From Rutpela maculata (lineage: Eukaryota; Arthropoda; Insecta; Coleoptera; Cerambycidae): a stretch of DNA of 64,000 nt. Below the pieces are notes generated by a model. It did no database searches and had not been told where the DNA came from. It saw nothing but the letters and a program-made list of their open reading frames with translations. A program made the position numbers and the translations under genes. Location: positions 183,272,301 to 183,336,300 of the forward strand of contig OW386285.2 in assembly GCA_936432065.2 (NCBI GenBank). Reading direction: 5' to 3'. Of this stretch, positions 50,113-64,000 are shown piece after piece; within the stretch, counting starts at the first letter, position 1, and the number at the start of each line of letters is the position of its first letter.

Positions 50113-51015
50113 GAATAAAAAGAAAGTACAGCTAAAGATTTTTAATTATATTAAAAACAATAAGTAAATAAATCAGCAAATATTAGATATAAATTAAGGG
50201 AAGTCATCACATAATTTTTACCTGCCCAGGAATTTGACCTCAATAGGCAGTTCACAGAGTTATAATACGATAAAGGAGTTTGTAGATTTCAAAGCGAGAA
50301 ATAATGTAAACTACGGTTACTTTGTCGACAAAGGCATTAAATAAACGATGATTAGGGGGCATTGTCGCATGTACCATAAATGTAATGTACTGTGATTTCT
50401 TTATAATTTTTAATATTCTGTATAATGTCTTATATAATATACCCACGGACAAAATGATCGCATCATTCAAAATTTGTCATGATTTGAAGTTAATTTATTT
50501 CTAAACCGTTTGTCCGATTTTAATGATAGTTTTATTGTTTAAAAAAAAGTTGCAAAGTTGTAACGAAAACGTAATTTTTTTTATACTATATCTCCTGTCC
50601 TGGACATCAAATGCTTAGAACGACGTCGAGATGTAGTTCCGTAAGTAATTGAAAGTTTTCTTAATTTCTTTCAAATTAGATTTAATTTAAACTACTTAGG
50701 TGCCCGAAAAATTTATCGGATTTTGTTCCATCTATAATATGATTTAAAATTCACTAGCCGTAGAAACCCTGAGGTGCCAGAAAGTCATTTTAAATATCGG
50801 GAATCGAGCGCAAATGCATGGTGCCACTAAGTACGGTTAGACATCAGTGGTTGGCGCGCCCTATGCAGATTGTACGGTTGAACCAAAATCCAGTTTTTAT
50901 AGAAAAATCGACCAAGTAGCTCCATCTTGATATTTTGTGGGAAGGATGTTATGATGTTTAGATGTTCAAATATGCGATAAAACGTTCTGGCACCTCGATC
51001 TGGTGCCAGAACGTA
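50113..51015. other. Unassigned interval with a perfect hairpin
   Basis: No gene recognised. A hairpin ACGTTCTGGCACC-TCGATCT-GGTGCCAGAACGT lies at 50983-51014, immediately left of the next foldback. GGCGCGCC occurs near 50851. Confidence 0.45.
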
Positions 51016-51017
51016 TA

Positions 51018-52519
51018 TACCGGGTGAGTCACGAATTGCGCTCGCCCCGATATCTCCTAAAATATTTGGAATAGAAAATTGAAATGTGGAGAGCTTATTA
51101 CACGACTAAAATGCCATCTTTTCAATAAAAAATCAAGTTTGGTGCACTTCCGGTTTGACCGGAAATGCCCACAACTTTCGATTTTTAAATGGAACACCCT
51201 ATATATTTTTACATTTTTGGAATCTAGAGGAAATTTTGAATACAATACATCCATTTTGGTCACTTTTTGATAAACATTAAAAAGTTTATTAAAAAAATCT
51301 ATTTCTGAATCCAGAGTGCTGTGGTGCCCAAAACATATTTTAGTTTGTGTGCTACGTTACTATAAAAATGCAAAGAGCAATATGATTGCATTACTTAATT
51401 ATCTAGAGGTGTTTAAAATTTTCAAATGTGATTTTTACCCACTAACTCGGTTTTTTTAAATGGGAAGTTAATCGTTCACCAACAATTTTAAATACCTCAT
51501 TTTCATATGAATCTAATGATACCAAAATTTTGAAAATCCGCTCAGAAATATTTGAGATTTCAGCCAAAATACAATGCAACCAAGCTTTCAGAAACATGCG
51601 GCTAATAGATAATAGATTAGTGGGCTTTGGAAACTAAAATGACACATTTCTGTGTAAATCTGGTAACCTAATAACATTGGAAACATCATAGTAGCCATTG
51701 AATGTAATAAAACAATATCAGTTGCCAGACAGACTCGTGTAGTTATAGGCAACCACGGTCATTAAACCCTATACTGATCGTGATAGGCAACGCTTTATTT
51801 TTTATCTGTCTGGCAGCTGATATTGTTTTATTACATTCAATGGCTACTATGATGTTTCCAATGTTATTAGGTTACCAGATTTACACAGAAATGTGTCATT
51901 TTAGTTTCCAAAGCCCACTAATCTATTATCTATTAGCCGCATGTTTCTGAAAGCTTGGTTGCATTGTATTTTTGCTGAAATCTCAAATATTTCTGAGCGG
52001 ATTTTCAAAATTTTGGTATCATTAGATTCGTATGAAAATGAGGTATTTAAAATTGTTGGTGAACGATTAACTTCCCATTTAAAAAAAACGAATTAGTGGG
52101 TAAAAATCACATTTGAAAATTTTAAACGCCTCTAGACAATTAAGTAATACAATCATATTGCTCTTTGTATTTTTATAGTAACGTAGCACACAAACTAAAA
52201 TATGTTTTGGGCACCACAGCACACTGGATTCAGAAATAGATTTTTTAATAAACTTTTTAATGTTTATCAAAAAGTGACCAAAATGGATGTATTGTATTCA
52301 AAATTTCCTCTAGATTCCAAAAATGTAAAAATATATAGGGTGTTCCATTTAAAAATCGAAAGTTGTGGGCATTTCCGGTCAAACCGGATGTGCACTAAAC
52401 TTAATTTTTTATTGAAAAGATGGCATTTTAGTCGTGTAATAAGCCCTCCACATTTCAATTTTCTATTCCAAATATTTTAGGAGATATCGGGGCGAGCGCA
52501 ATTCGTGACTCACCCGGTA
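51018..52519. mobile_element. 1.5-kb palindromic foldback with TA target duplication
   Basis: Ends TACCGGGTGAGTCACGAATT and inverse, TA on both sides (51016-51017 and 52520-52521). Arms of about 720 bp meet near 51770 and differ at only a handful of positions (for example AGAGCTTATT against AATAAGCCCT). Open frames in the arms (for example 51057-51263) are symmetrical artefacts. No transposase. Confidence 0.88.
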
Positions 52520-52535
52520 TAGGTGCCACTCCGTC

Positions 52536-52568
52536 CATATATATGTGAATTTGGTGCGTGAACGTTCA

Positions 52569-52610
<42 letters not shown>

Positions 52611-52645
52611 TGAACGTTCACGCACCAAATTCACATATATATGTA
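52536..52645. repeat. Near-perfect dyad around an (AT)n run
   Basis: CATATATATGTGAATTTGGT, then GCGTGAACGTTCAGTTTTA, is mirrored exactly on the other side of (TA)n at 52574-52607. It can form a long cruciform. It may be a tiny palindromic element or the joined ends of two. Confidence 0.85.
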
Positions 52646-53932
52646 TAATGTTATTGATATTTGTTAGATATACAATAAAAATTATAAGTTGAATGTTATA
52701 ACTACCATATCAATAATATAATATTTTCTTTTCACTTCAATCTGATATGCTCTTTATTGTATTTATTTAATTTAGAATAAAATATAAATTGAAATTTCAC
52801 AAGTATAAACTTATTTCATACTCTACCTTCTTTAAATGACTAGCCCAGAGCGCCAATACCTTTCGGTATACCTAAATCAAGAGCATGAATGAACTGTGCA
52901 TTGCCTGCATTCAGTTACTCAAATCTCAGGAGCAGTTTCAGTTTAATTTGATTTTATTCAATTCAGGGTTTAAATAAATAAAGAAATGTAGATTAGTAAC
53001 AATATATTAAACAACAAATATAAAATTGGTTGAGGAAACCTTACTACAAAAATAACTTAACCTAAAAATTTGAAAATAATAATTTATTTGACTTTTGCTT
53101 GAGACTTATGTTATTTTAGTAAGCTTACTTTTATTTTATTTGTAGTTGAATATATTTGACACCTTTAAAACTTCCTCTTGAAATTATCTTCTTGAATATT
53201 TTGACATCAGTGAATATTTGTTCTTTCTTGACGTTAGTTTCAATGTCTATTTAATAATTTAAATTTTTATTAAATTTACCTTCTTCCAGTTTTAGTTAAA
53301 GGATATATAATTTAAAATTTTATGTTCTCTTCTTAAATTTTACATATGGATCATTATTGGAGTTTTTACCATCAGCTTTGATTATATAGTTTTAATATTA
53401 TATCTTGAAGTTTAACCTCTTTTTTATTTTGACATATCAGTCTTCAATATTTTAAGGTTATATTAAAATGTCATCGACTGCCTTCAGAGACGATTGGAAA
53501 GAGACTGTCCGGATTTTGTCCATTTTGAATAAAATATCAAAATTTGACGTTAATTGGAACATTATGCCTACTTAAATTGACATTTAAGTGACTTTTTAAA
53601 ATTGAAAAGCAAATAATTCTCTTGAGGAATACTTTTCAATTACAAGATTTATTATAATAATATTCTATGCAAAGATTCTTAAAATTACTTAATTACATAA
53701 AGTTTCCTAAAGCAGGTTAATGATCAAAGTTAAACAATTTTATACTAACTATTACATTAACGAAAATAATTCTATTTATATCATTTTTACAATGATTTCT
53801 TTTAAGGAGTTACTTCGGTGACTTGAGAAGCGGTTAAGAAAACATTTCAAGAAGATTATACTTCAGTTCATAACTGTCTTTCATTGTAAATAAAACTGCT
53901 GCTGTAAATTCTTTACTGTATACAGTTCAACT

Positions 53933-54024
<92 letters not shown>

Positions 54025-54345
54025 CTGACCTGCATTGGATTATACCTTCAAATCGTGATCAGTAACCCACTAAGGCTAGAGGTCGCCGCTCTTGGTACTT
54101 GCAGAAAAGCAAGTCGCTATACGCCAGTGACATTTGTCCGACGTATAGTAGCATCTGATCATATGAGAGTTTACCTCTCACCGTCACTTCATATATATAT
54201 ATATATATATTTTAAGTGCCTAAGAAGGGCTGGCATCCACCACCTATAAATTAGCAAGCCTCCGCACAATATAAAAACTTTTCTGTGAAGCGTTTACTAT
54301 TATACTGCCAAAAATGAACGAAATCCGTTCAATATGACATTATTC
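52640..54345. repeat. Old inverted duplication, right copy (empty sites)
   Basis: The reverse complement of the left copy in 28235-36312. It lacks the 3.6-kb insertion (junction near 54303) and the 2.2-kb insertion (junction near 53508). At 53934-54209 it holds instead (AT)n and a different module (54022-54185, with CTAGAGGTCGCCGCTCTTGG). Confidence 0.85.
53934..54021. repeat. (AT)n microsatellite
   Basis: About 88 bp of AT repeat with one ACAT interruption, replacing the 32.0-32.7 kb module of the other copy. Confidence 0.95.
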
Positions 54346-55566
54346 CGAAGTTTTGCATATTTTTTACCTCCAGGTACTGTACTATATACTAATAATCTAA
54401 GTTTGATGCTAGGATATTATATGAGACATCCTTTCTAGTATATCTAGCCCCACCTAGAGAATACTTACAAATGTAATTTATCTCACATTTTTCAGATTAT
54501 ATTGTGTGTATGTGCATGCATCGTCTCTGTCATGTCGTCATGTGTCAAAAAATAATGATATCATCTTTGTGGTTTGTTTTGAGCTGTATTTATGGTGTGC
54601 AATAAATTTTCTTTTAATACATTAATATAGTAGAATAGTAGAAATAAAATATAATAATAGTGGTGCAACAGTGGACCATTCAGATGTGAGTATAATATAA
54701 TATGTAATTTTGTATCATTCTGAATAGTGAATTTTGTTTATTTTTTCTTTATCTCTGTAAAAGCGGTGAATAAATAATTGAGTTATTTTATTTTTTAGAT
54801 AAATATTCTGAATCGATAAAGAAAACAATAATTGCTGAATACACCAGTGACTGAAATAATGATAAGGAAGTCAAAATCAGAAAACTGAGACACAAAAAAG
54901 GACATTCTTCATGTGACATCAGTGACTCTGAGGAAGAAATCCAAAGAATTTCAGAGCTTCCTAAGCGAACAAAATTTTTCAGCCAGATAATGAATCAATA
55001 AGTTGTAAAATAAGACATTTTTACACAAATCGGTGACCGAGATGGATGGTAAGTTTAACTTTATTTTCCCCGAATAATGAGGCATTTCACGCAAAAGCAT
55101 TAGTTGCTCTAGTATAACAAAAATTAGTTGAATAATATTGACAAGTTAAGTTAACGCATAACTATAATAAATTTTAGTATGCACAAAAATACTGATATAC
55201 CCTATCAGAAAATGTTCGCTTTGGTGCGGGCAATAAGAGCAAGCGAGAACGAAGGGGCTTGTTACATTTTGCTTCTGCTAGAGTACTGGTAGACGCCTTT
55301 ATTGTGGGCGGTCGGTTAAGTCATTGAACATATGCAATCTCAAAAGTAAAAATTTCCGATACTGTATTTAACAGAGCTGGGTAATTACTTGTAATTTAAA
55401 AATAATTACAATTACAAATTACTTTTTTAAAAAAGGAACTAATTACAATTACAAATTACATGTCTTTAAAAAAGGAATTAGCATTTACTTTTCTAATTAC
55501 TTTTATGACAAAGTAAATTATAGTGACCAAACAGACAAAAAGGTAACTTAAAAATTTTAATTAAAA
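54346..55566. other. Unassigned interval with one exon-like stretch
   Basis: 54800-55060 has a TTTTTTAG acceptor-like start, a lysine-rich coding-like stretch (EVKIRKLRHKKGHSSCDISD, then SEEEIQRISELPKRTKFF) with one stop, and a GGTAAGT donor-like end. It is probably a relic of a repeat-encoded gene. 55372-55540 has repeated TAATTACAATTACAAATTAC motifs beginning CAGAGCTGGGTAATTAC, a possible hAT-like end. Confidence 0.35.
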
Positions 55567-56190
55567 GTGTTGTGTAATAAGTATTGCTTTTTAATATTTA
55601 TTAGAATCGTTATTAGAATGTTTGACCTTAAGAGTAATCAGGAAAAATTAAATAAATATATAGAAAAGCTATATGTCAACTGCCAAGCGCCGGTACTAAA
55701 CAACTTAAAAGTTGCCGAAACCTCTTCGCTACGCATTAAAATTCGGCATCCAGTCAACAACCTCCACAATCCGCCGAATAATTTACTATATGAAAAAACT
55801 AGAATAACCCCAATCTTGAGCAGACTTCAAATATTAACAACCAAATTTGCAAATCGGCCACATAATATGCAACTGTTACGACCTCTCTGCCGTACAAGAA
55901 ACCGCAACAGAAGATCAAAATTCAAACACCCAGAGATGTCTCTAATTGAAAAAATATCTTCATTAATTCAAAACTAATTAATATAAAAATTTGTTTAGAT
56001 AATACTTACATAAAAATTTGTCTGCTTTTTTTTTTTCTATAAAATCTATTCGTTTTTAAATATTTCATAAAAAATAATGTATCAACAGTAACAATGTAGG
56101 AAAAATAAGCTGAAGGACTCCGGTCGATAGCCGTTTGAATATGTATTTTTTATGTATTCAATAAAGAACTTTTATTATTATTATTTATAT
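55567..56190 (+). pseudogene. Probable 3' end of a non-LTR retrotransposon
   Basis: The 136-codon frame 55567-55977 ends with EKLNKYIEKLYVN, TSSLRIKIRHPVNNLHNPPN and RNRNRRSKFKHPEMS. A UTR follows with AATAAAGAAC near 56161 and a TTATTATTATT tail. The tail type equals that of element 1, and the basic C-terminus suits a Jockey-group ORF2 end. I see no catalytic motif, so this is inference. Confidence 0.4.
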
Positions 56191-56491
56191 AGAAAAGACA
56201 GCTTAATAGTGGAGTCGGTTTAGGAAAGCATTGGGAAATTTTTTAAAATGGATGCAGACCCTGCGGAAATTGTTTGTCATGACGAGTATAATAAAATTCT
56301 AAAATTTTAATTTCCTCTTTTGGCCGAAAAGGGGTATTTTGGACATTTTGAGGGTCGAATTTGTTGTTTTATTTTTTTTTTGATCACTTAAACAACTGGT
56401 AAAGAAAAGAAAATGGTATCCTTTTATTCTCAATATTAAAGTAACTTTCAGTTTAAATTTGGGGAAGATATCTGACCATCCCCCTTCCTGA

Positions 56492-58448
<1,957 letters not shown>

Positions 58449-59154
58449 ATATATATATATATATATATATTAGACCAACCCAAAAAAAAAAATCTTGTCA
58501 TATTTTATGTCTCACCCTGTAAAAATGTTCCTTTTTATGTAAAAGAGAAAATGCTCTTTTGATTAAAAAAAAAAATGAATTTTAAAATGTGCTACCAAGC
58601 TTTAAAGTACGCTATTTCAATAATTTTGCGTTATCTATAAAAAGTAGGCTGCGGGCTTCATCTAATATATGTTTTTTAGTGCCAAAGTGGTTTTTCACTT
58701 TAAATATTATATAAATAATTGGAAATTATCGAGTAAAATTTTTTTTGTAAGAAGCCCGATAAAAAAAGTCTACTTTAAAATGCTGGAATGGTAAAATGCT
58801 AAAAATGGACAGAAGGAAAATCTCAAATAAATCTGCTTTCGGCCTGCCGAAAATACTTTTTCAATATGTTCCAAAACATATCTAAACCAAAATTTACTAT
58901 AATTACTTGCAAGCGAGCAGAAACTAGAGTGCGAAAATTAAAGTTTTCAGGGTGTATTTCACAATTTTACTAATAAAAGCACCAAAAATATATCATTAAA
59001 ATTGTAAATAACTAATGAAGTTACTTAAATAATATTTTTTTCTTGGAAAATTATATTAAATATAGAAAATATTGTTTTTTGAGGCCCGGGTTGTTTAAGT
59101 TATTCACCAATGTAAATAATTATTATTAATAATAATTTTTTAATTTATTATATA

Positions 59155-59345
59155 TATTTTTTTTGTTTTTGTACATTTTTTTGTTTCTGCAATTTGTGTT
59201 AACAGTAAAGCTTGTTTTTGTTCTTCATCTATTGTAATAACATTATTAAATCGAGAAGTCAACGCAATTTGACATTCAGCAGAATCATTGACAACTTTAA
59301 AATTTATGCATACATTTTTTCCACACACATAATGATGGCCTGATA
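59155..59345 (-). pseudogene. Captured C-terminal fragment of a repeat-encoded protein, left arm
   Basis: The minus strand reads CGKNVCINFKVVNDSAECQI, then ALTSRFNNVITIDEEQKQAL and LLTQ. This version keeps the DEEQKQ glutamate codon that is a stop in the right arm. The block V-N-D-x-A-E, an F-N-x-x-I-T turn and D-E-E-Q-K-Q is, from memory, the C-terminal signature of a widespread uncharacterised arthropod repeat protein. Confidence 0.45.
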
Positions 59346-59679
59346 AACAAATACCCGAATCATTTTTTTTTTTTGGATCTACAAACCTCTAACATTACGT
59401 TGCGGCTCCCGTAAATTTTCTTTTTTTGAATTTTGTATCATTTTTATTTTTATTTCATGAGTCACTTTATCATCAAAAAATGCAAGGCACACCAGTTCCT
59501 CCGAAAGATACCAGAAGTGATTGGTGAATTTATTTAATAATAATAATATTTCTTGTCCTCGTCATGAACTTATTAGAAGATTTATATGAATATGAAAAAA
59601 TAAATAAAAAATTGTCTCAATTATTATTAAATAAATTCACCTCTGGTATCGGAGGAACTGGTAAGCCTTGCATTTTTTG

Positions 59680-60065
59680 ATGATAAAGTGACTCATGAAA
59701 TAAAAATAAAAATGATACAAAAAAGTTAAAAAAAAGAAAATTTACGGGAGCCGCAAAGTAATGTTAGAGGTTTTTGTAGATCCAAAAAAAAAAAATGATT
59801 CGGGTATTTGTTTATCCGATTTTATATCAAAGAAAAGTTTAAATTTTTTTAAAATTACAAATATAAACGTTGACTCTTTAAAGAAAAATCCAGATCTATG
59901 GAATTCAGGCCATCATTATGTGTGTGGAAAAAATGTATGCATAAATCTTAAAGTTGTCAGTGATTCTGCTGAATGTCAAATTGCGTTGACTTCTCGATTT
60001 AATAATGTTATTACAATAGATGAATAACAAAAACAAGCTTTACTGATAACACAAAAGTGCAGAAA
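59680..60065 (+). pseudogene. Captured C-terminal fragment of a repeat-encoded protein, right arm
   Basis: The longer mirror copy: FDDKVTHEIKIKMIQK, a stop or shift, LEVFVDPKKKNDSGICLSDF, KKNPDLWNSGHHYVCGKNVC, VVSDSAECQIALTSRFNNVI and TIDE. A TAA then stands where the left arm has GAA. The complementary damage shows that the arms diverged after the inverted duplication. No catalytic residues are recognised. Confidence 0.45.
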
Positions 60066-60782
60066 CAAAGAAATGTACAAAAACAAAAAAATATATATAA
60101 TAAATTAAAAAATTATTATTAATAATAATTATTTACAATGGTGAATAAGCTAAACAAATTCAAGCCTATTCTTAAAAACCCGGGGTATCAAAAAACAATA
60201 TTTTCTATATTTAATATAATTTTCCAAGAAAACAAATATTATTTAAGTAACTTCATTAGTTATTTACAATTTTAATGATATATTTTTGGTGCTTTTATTA
60301 GTAAAATTGTGAAATACACCCTGAAAACTTTAATTTTCGCACTCTAGTTTCTGCTCGCTTGCAAGTAATTATAGTAAATTTTGGTTTAGATATGTTTTGG
60401 AATATATTGAAAAAGTATTTTCGGCAGGCCTAAAGCAGATTTATATGAGATTTTCCTTTTGTCCATTTTTTAACATTTTAAAGTAGTTTTTTTTTGTCGG
60501 GTTTCTTACAAAAAAATTTTACTCAATAATTTTCAATTATTTATATAATATTTAAAGTGAAAAACCACTTTGGCACTAAAAAACGTATATTAGATGAAGC
60601 CCGCAGCCTAATTTTTGTAGATAACGCAAAATGATTGAAATATCGTACTTTAGAGCGTGGTAGCACATTTTAAAATTCATTATTTTTTTTTAATCAAAAG
60701 AGCATTTCTTCTTTTACATAAAAAGGAACATTTTTACATGGTGAGACATAAAATATGACAAGATTTTTTTTTTTTTAGTTGG

Positions 60783-61674
<892 letters not shown>

Positions 61675-61722
<48 letters not shown>
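61675..61722. repeat. (AT)n microsatellite
   Basis: About 50 bp of AT repeat between foldback 3 and the AATAATAAT tail of the next retroelement. Confidence 0.97.
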
Positions 61723-61726
<4 letters not shown>

Positions 61727-63540
61727 ATAATAAAGCATTTATTATTTACCCAAATTGACAAAGTTAACAAAAATGAATAAATTACTACATTACACTAGAG
61801 GTAAATAAGGCGAGTAGTTCAGTTTACTGTCGAAGCGAGCAAACTGTTCTTCCACTACCGCCTATAAATAATGTCAGAAGTAGAAAATATAAGTACATAG
61901 AATGTGGCTTTATATCCATATATTCAAAACATAATACATAAGCAAGTTAAAAAAAAGAAATACATCAAAGCAGAGCGAAAAAGAGGCAGACTAGAGCTGA
62001 AAGAGAGAGGAGACTAGGAAATAAGAGGAAAAAAGAATAAAGGAAGGAACAAAAAAATAAAAAAATTAGAGAATTAGAAATAGAGAATTTACAGGAAAAA
62101 GCAAGATTTTACTTTACTGGTTTCACATTAAATATTTTTTAAATGTCTTTTTAAAACTTACGCATGAAAGGGTGAGCCCATTAAAGGGTAGCTTATTTAT
62201 ACAAGCAGCAATGTTATAAGAGAATGACCTTTTGAATATTTCCTTACGGTGTTGTGGTATGGTGAGAATATCTCTTCGTCTAATATTAATGTTATGAACA
62301 TCATTTCTAAAAGAGAGCTTGTTGAGGAGGTAGGGTGGTGATCTAAACTTTAAAATTTTATGAAAAAAACAAGCCATGTGAAGTTTGCGGCGATTGTACA
62401 TATTCAGCCATCCTGCAGTTTTCAATTTGTGAGATATTCTTTGACGGCGTTGTATTCCAAAAATTAAACGAAGACAAGAATTTTGTACTTTTTGTATACG
62501 CCTGGTCTCGATGCTGTCAATACAAGGGCCATAAACCACATCACAATGGTTGAAATGAGACAAAACTAGAGAATCACATAACATTTTTTTTACTTCCATG
62601 CTTAAAAAACGTCTCTGAGTATATATCATTTTAAGTGCAGCATATGCTGTTCTTAATTTACTCGTAATATGCTGTTTAAATCTTAATTTATGATCAATAA
62701 TAAGACTAAGACTTTTAGAGCTGTTATTAAAGGCGATTGTATCATTTCCGATCTGTATATTAATTTCCCTTGACACAAATTCACGCATTTTCATTGCAAA
62801 ATATTATAGCAGATGATTTACTAGGGTTAATTTTAAGTAGATGGTCTGTAGAGACTGACACCAAATTCGTTATATCGTTGTTAATTAAATTCCTATATTC
62901 CTGTAGATCTTCAATATGAAATGAACAATAAATCTGTGTATCATCAGCATATAAACGGTAATTGCAATATTGCAAGGATTTGTGAAAATTTGATGTAAAA
63001 ATTGTAAACAATAACGGTCCAAGTATACTTCCTTGCGGGACACCTGAAACTACCGTTAGTGGTTGTGAAATATTATTATTAAGTACCGTTTGTTGAATTC
63101 TATCCGACAAGAATGACAAAATTAGATTGGAGGAATTTCGTTCAAAGCCACAGAAGTGTAGAATTGAAAAAAGTAATTTGTGATTTATCATATCAAAAGC
63201 TTTCGTATAATCTAATAATACTAATACACTGATTTTATTAATATCGGTAGCTCCAATGATGTCATCAGTTACGTCAGCAAGGGCCGTTGCACAAGAGAAA
63301 CCAGATCTAAATCCCGACTGTTTTAATGGTAGAATAGTATTAAGACACAAATTCTCTAATTTGCAATTCTAAGATTTTTTCAAAAATTTTGGATAAGACA
63401 GGTAAAACACTAATGGATCTCAGGTGACTCAATTGGCTAGGTTGATTGATTTTAGGTAGAGGAAATATTAAAGCTATTTTCCAAGGTTTAGGAAAGTAGT
63501 GTGTATTTATACACTCATTATATATGTGTGTTAAGAATGG
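61723..63540 (-). pseudogene. Non-LTR retrotransposon 3, 5'-truncated reverse transcriptase ORF and 3' UTR
   Basis: Minus strand. The polymerase starts within the fingers: PFLTHIYNECINTHYFPKPW, then PLPKINQPSQLSHLRSISVL and SKIFEKILELQIREF (63540-63340). The palm (63350-62781) holds LKQSGFRSGFSCATAL, LDYTKAFDMINHKLL, SGVPQGSILGPLLF and catalytic YADDTQIYCS. The C-terminus (62794-62123) holds LSLIIDHKLRFKQHI, SHFNHCDVVYGPCID and a thumb resembling element 1 in layout (VQNSCLRLIFGI, LHMACFFHKIL). Frames overlap by about 10 bp at 63340 and 62785, indicating two single-base shifts. The 3' UTR (62122-61723) ends with an AATAAATGC-type signal and a TTATTATTA tail. The 5' side is cut at an AT repeat. 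Endonuclease and ORF1 are absent. Confidence 0.93.
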
Positions 63541-63665
<125 letters not shown>

Positions 63666-64000
63666 AGGCATCCGTTGGCATCCTACCTAATAACGTTTTC
63701 ACTTGGCATCCACTAATATACACACTGATATACACAAAATTTATTTAAAGGCTAAGTTAGCATCCTACCTATTTTATGGTTTAATTGATGTCCTTATGAA
63801 TATTTTAATCGATGCGTAAAATGACACCCGAATATAAAAATTACAGGTTTAACTGACGGCGTTGTCAGATGTATGCTATGCTGCTTTATCGTATTTGCCT
63901 AGAAGAATATTATTACAATCTGCAGTCTGTCGACGTATAAGTAAATAAGGAAATCTCATCCTGTGAGAATACTAATTTATGTCACAATTTAAGTTTCGAA
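63666..64000. other. Unassigned sequence at the window end
   Basis: Contains GGCATCC repeated three times in 63666-63712 and related GCATCCTACCTA at 63670-63690 and 63750-63765. It may be the start of another repeat. No gene recognised. Confidence 0.4.

Overview
The window is AT-rich, repeat-dense animal DNA, almost certainly from an insect or other arthropod. I cannot name the species. The only convincing single-copy host sequence is one 228-bp exon on the minus strand (27603-27830). It has intact splice sites, and its 76 codons read as part of COG6, a subunit of the conserved oligomeric Golgi tethering complex. I found no other COG6 exon and no other host gene, so the window may lie largely or wholly inside two very large COG6 introns filled with transposons. 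There are no CRISPR arrays, operons, rRNA or tRNA genes that I can recognise.

Layout, left to right. 374-2515 is a foldback element holding two more palindromes, followed by a MITE at 2729-3323. 5011-14247 is a frameshifted non-LTR retrotransposon (endonuclease plus reverse transcriptase) split by a complete Ty3/gypsy LTR element (7531-13760, minus strand). The gypsy element has both LTRs, a primer-binding site, a polypurine tract, gag and pol, and a 4-bp target duplication. It is followed by an antisense fragment of an R4/Dong-like retrotransposon and a second 5'-truncated non-LTR element (to 16780). 18021-22521 is a giant, nearly identical palindrome: one full long-TIR element and a second inverted copy lacking its outer TIR, each carrying the same broken gene with PIN-like acidic motifs. 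22554-24622 holds two foldbacks, one with internal tandem repeats and a textbook hAT MITE. 25560-27588 is a cluster of R4/Dong-like fragments joined by ATT-repeat tails, ending about 13 bp from the COG6 splice donor.

28235-36312 and 52640-54345 are old inverted copies of one sequence. Comparing them reveals two later insertions in the left copy: a 3.6-kb long-TIR element and a 2.2-kb Harbinger-like element with a 3-bp CAG duplication and an internal palindrome carrying a SAP-like peptide. The 36.6-52.5 kb interval between them holds more MITEs and foldbacks (37.4, 42.6, 43.3, 46.0, 49.7 and 51.0 kb) and a roughly 240-bp tandem repeat. 56494-61722 is a chain of three palindromic elements, each bounded by (AT)n runs. 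61723-63540 is a third, minus-strand non-LTR element cut at its 5' end by another (AT)n run.

The genes do not work together as a pathway. The dominant theme is transposons inserting into each other and into (AT)n microsatellites, with palindromic non-autonomous elements carrying pieces of repeat-encoded genes. Coordinates of repeat borders were read by eye and may be off by several bases.
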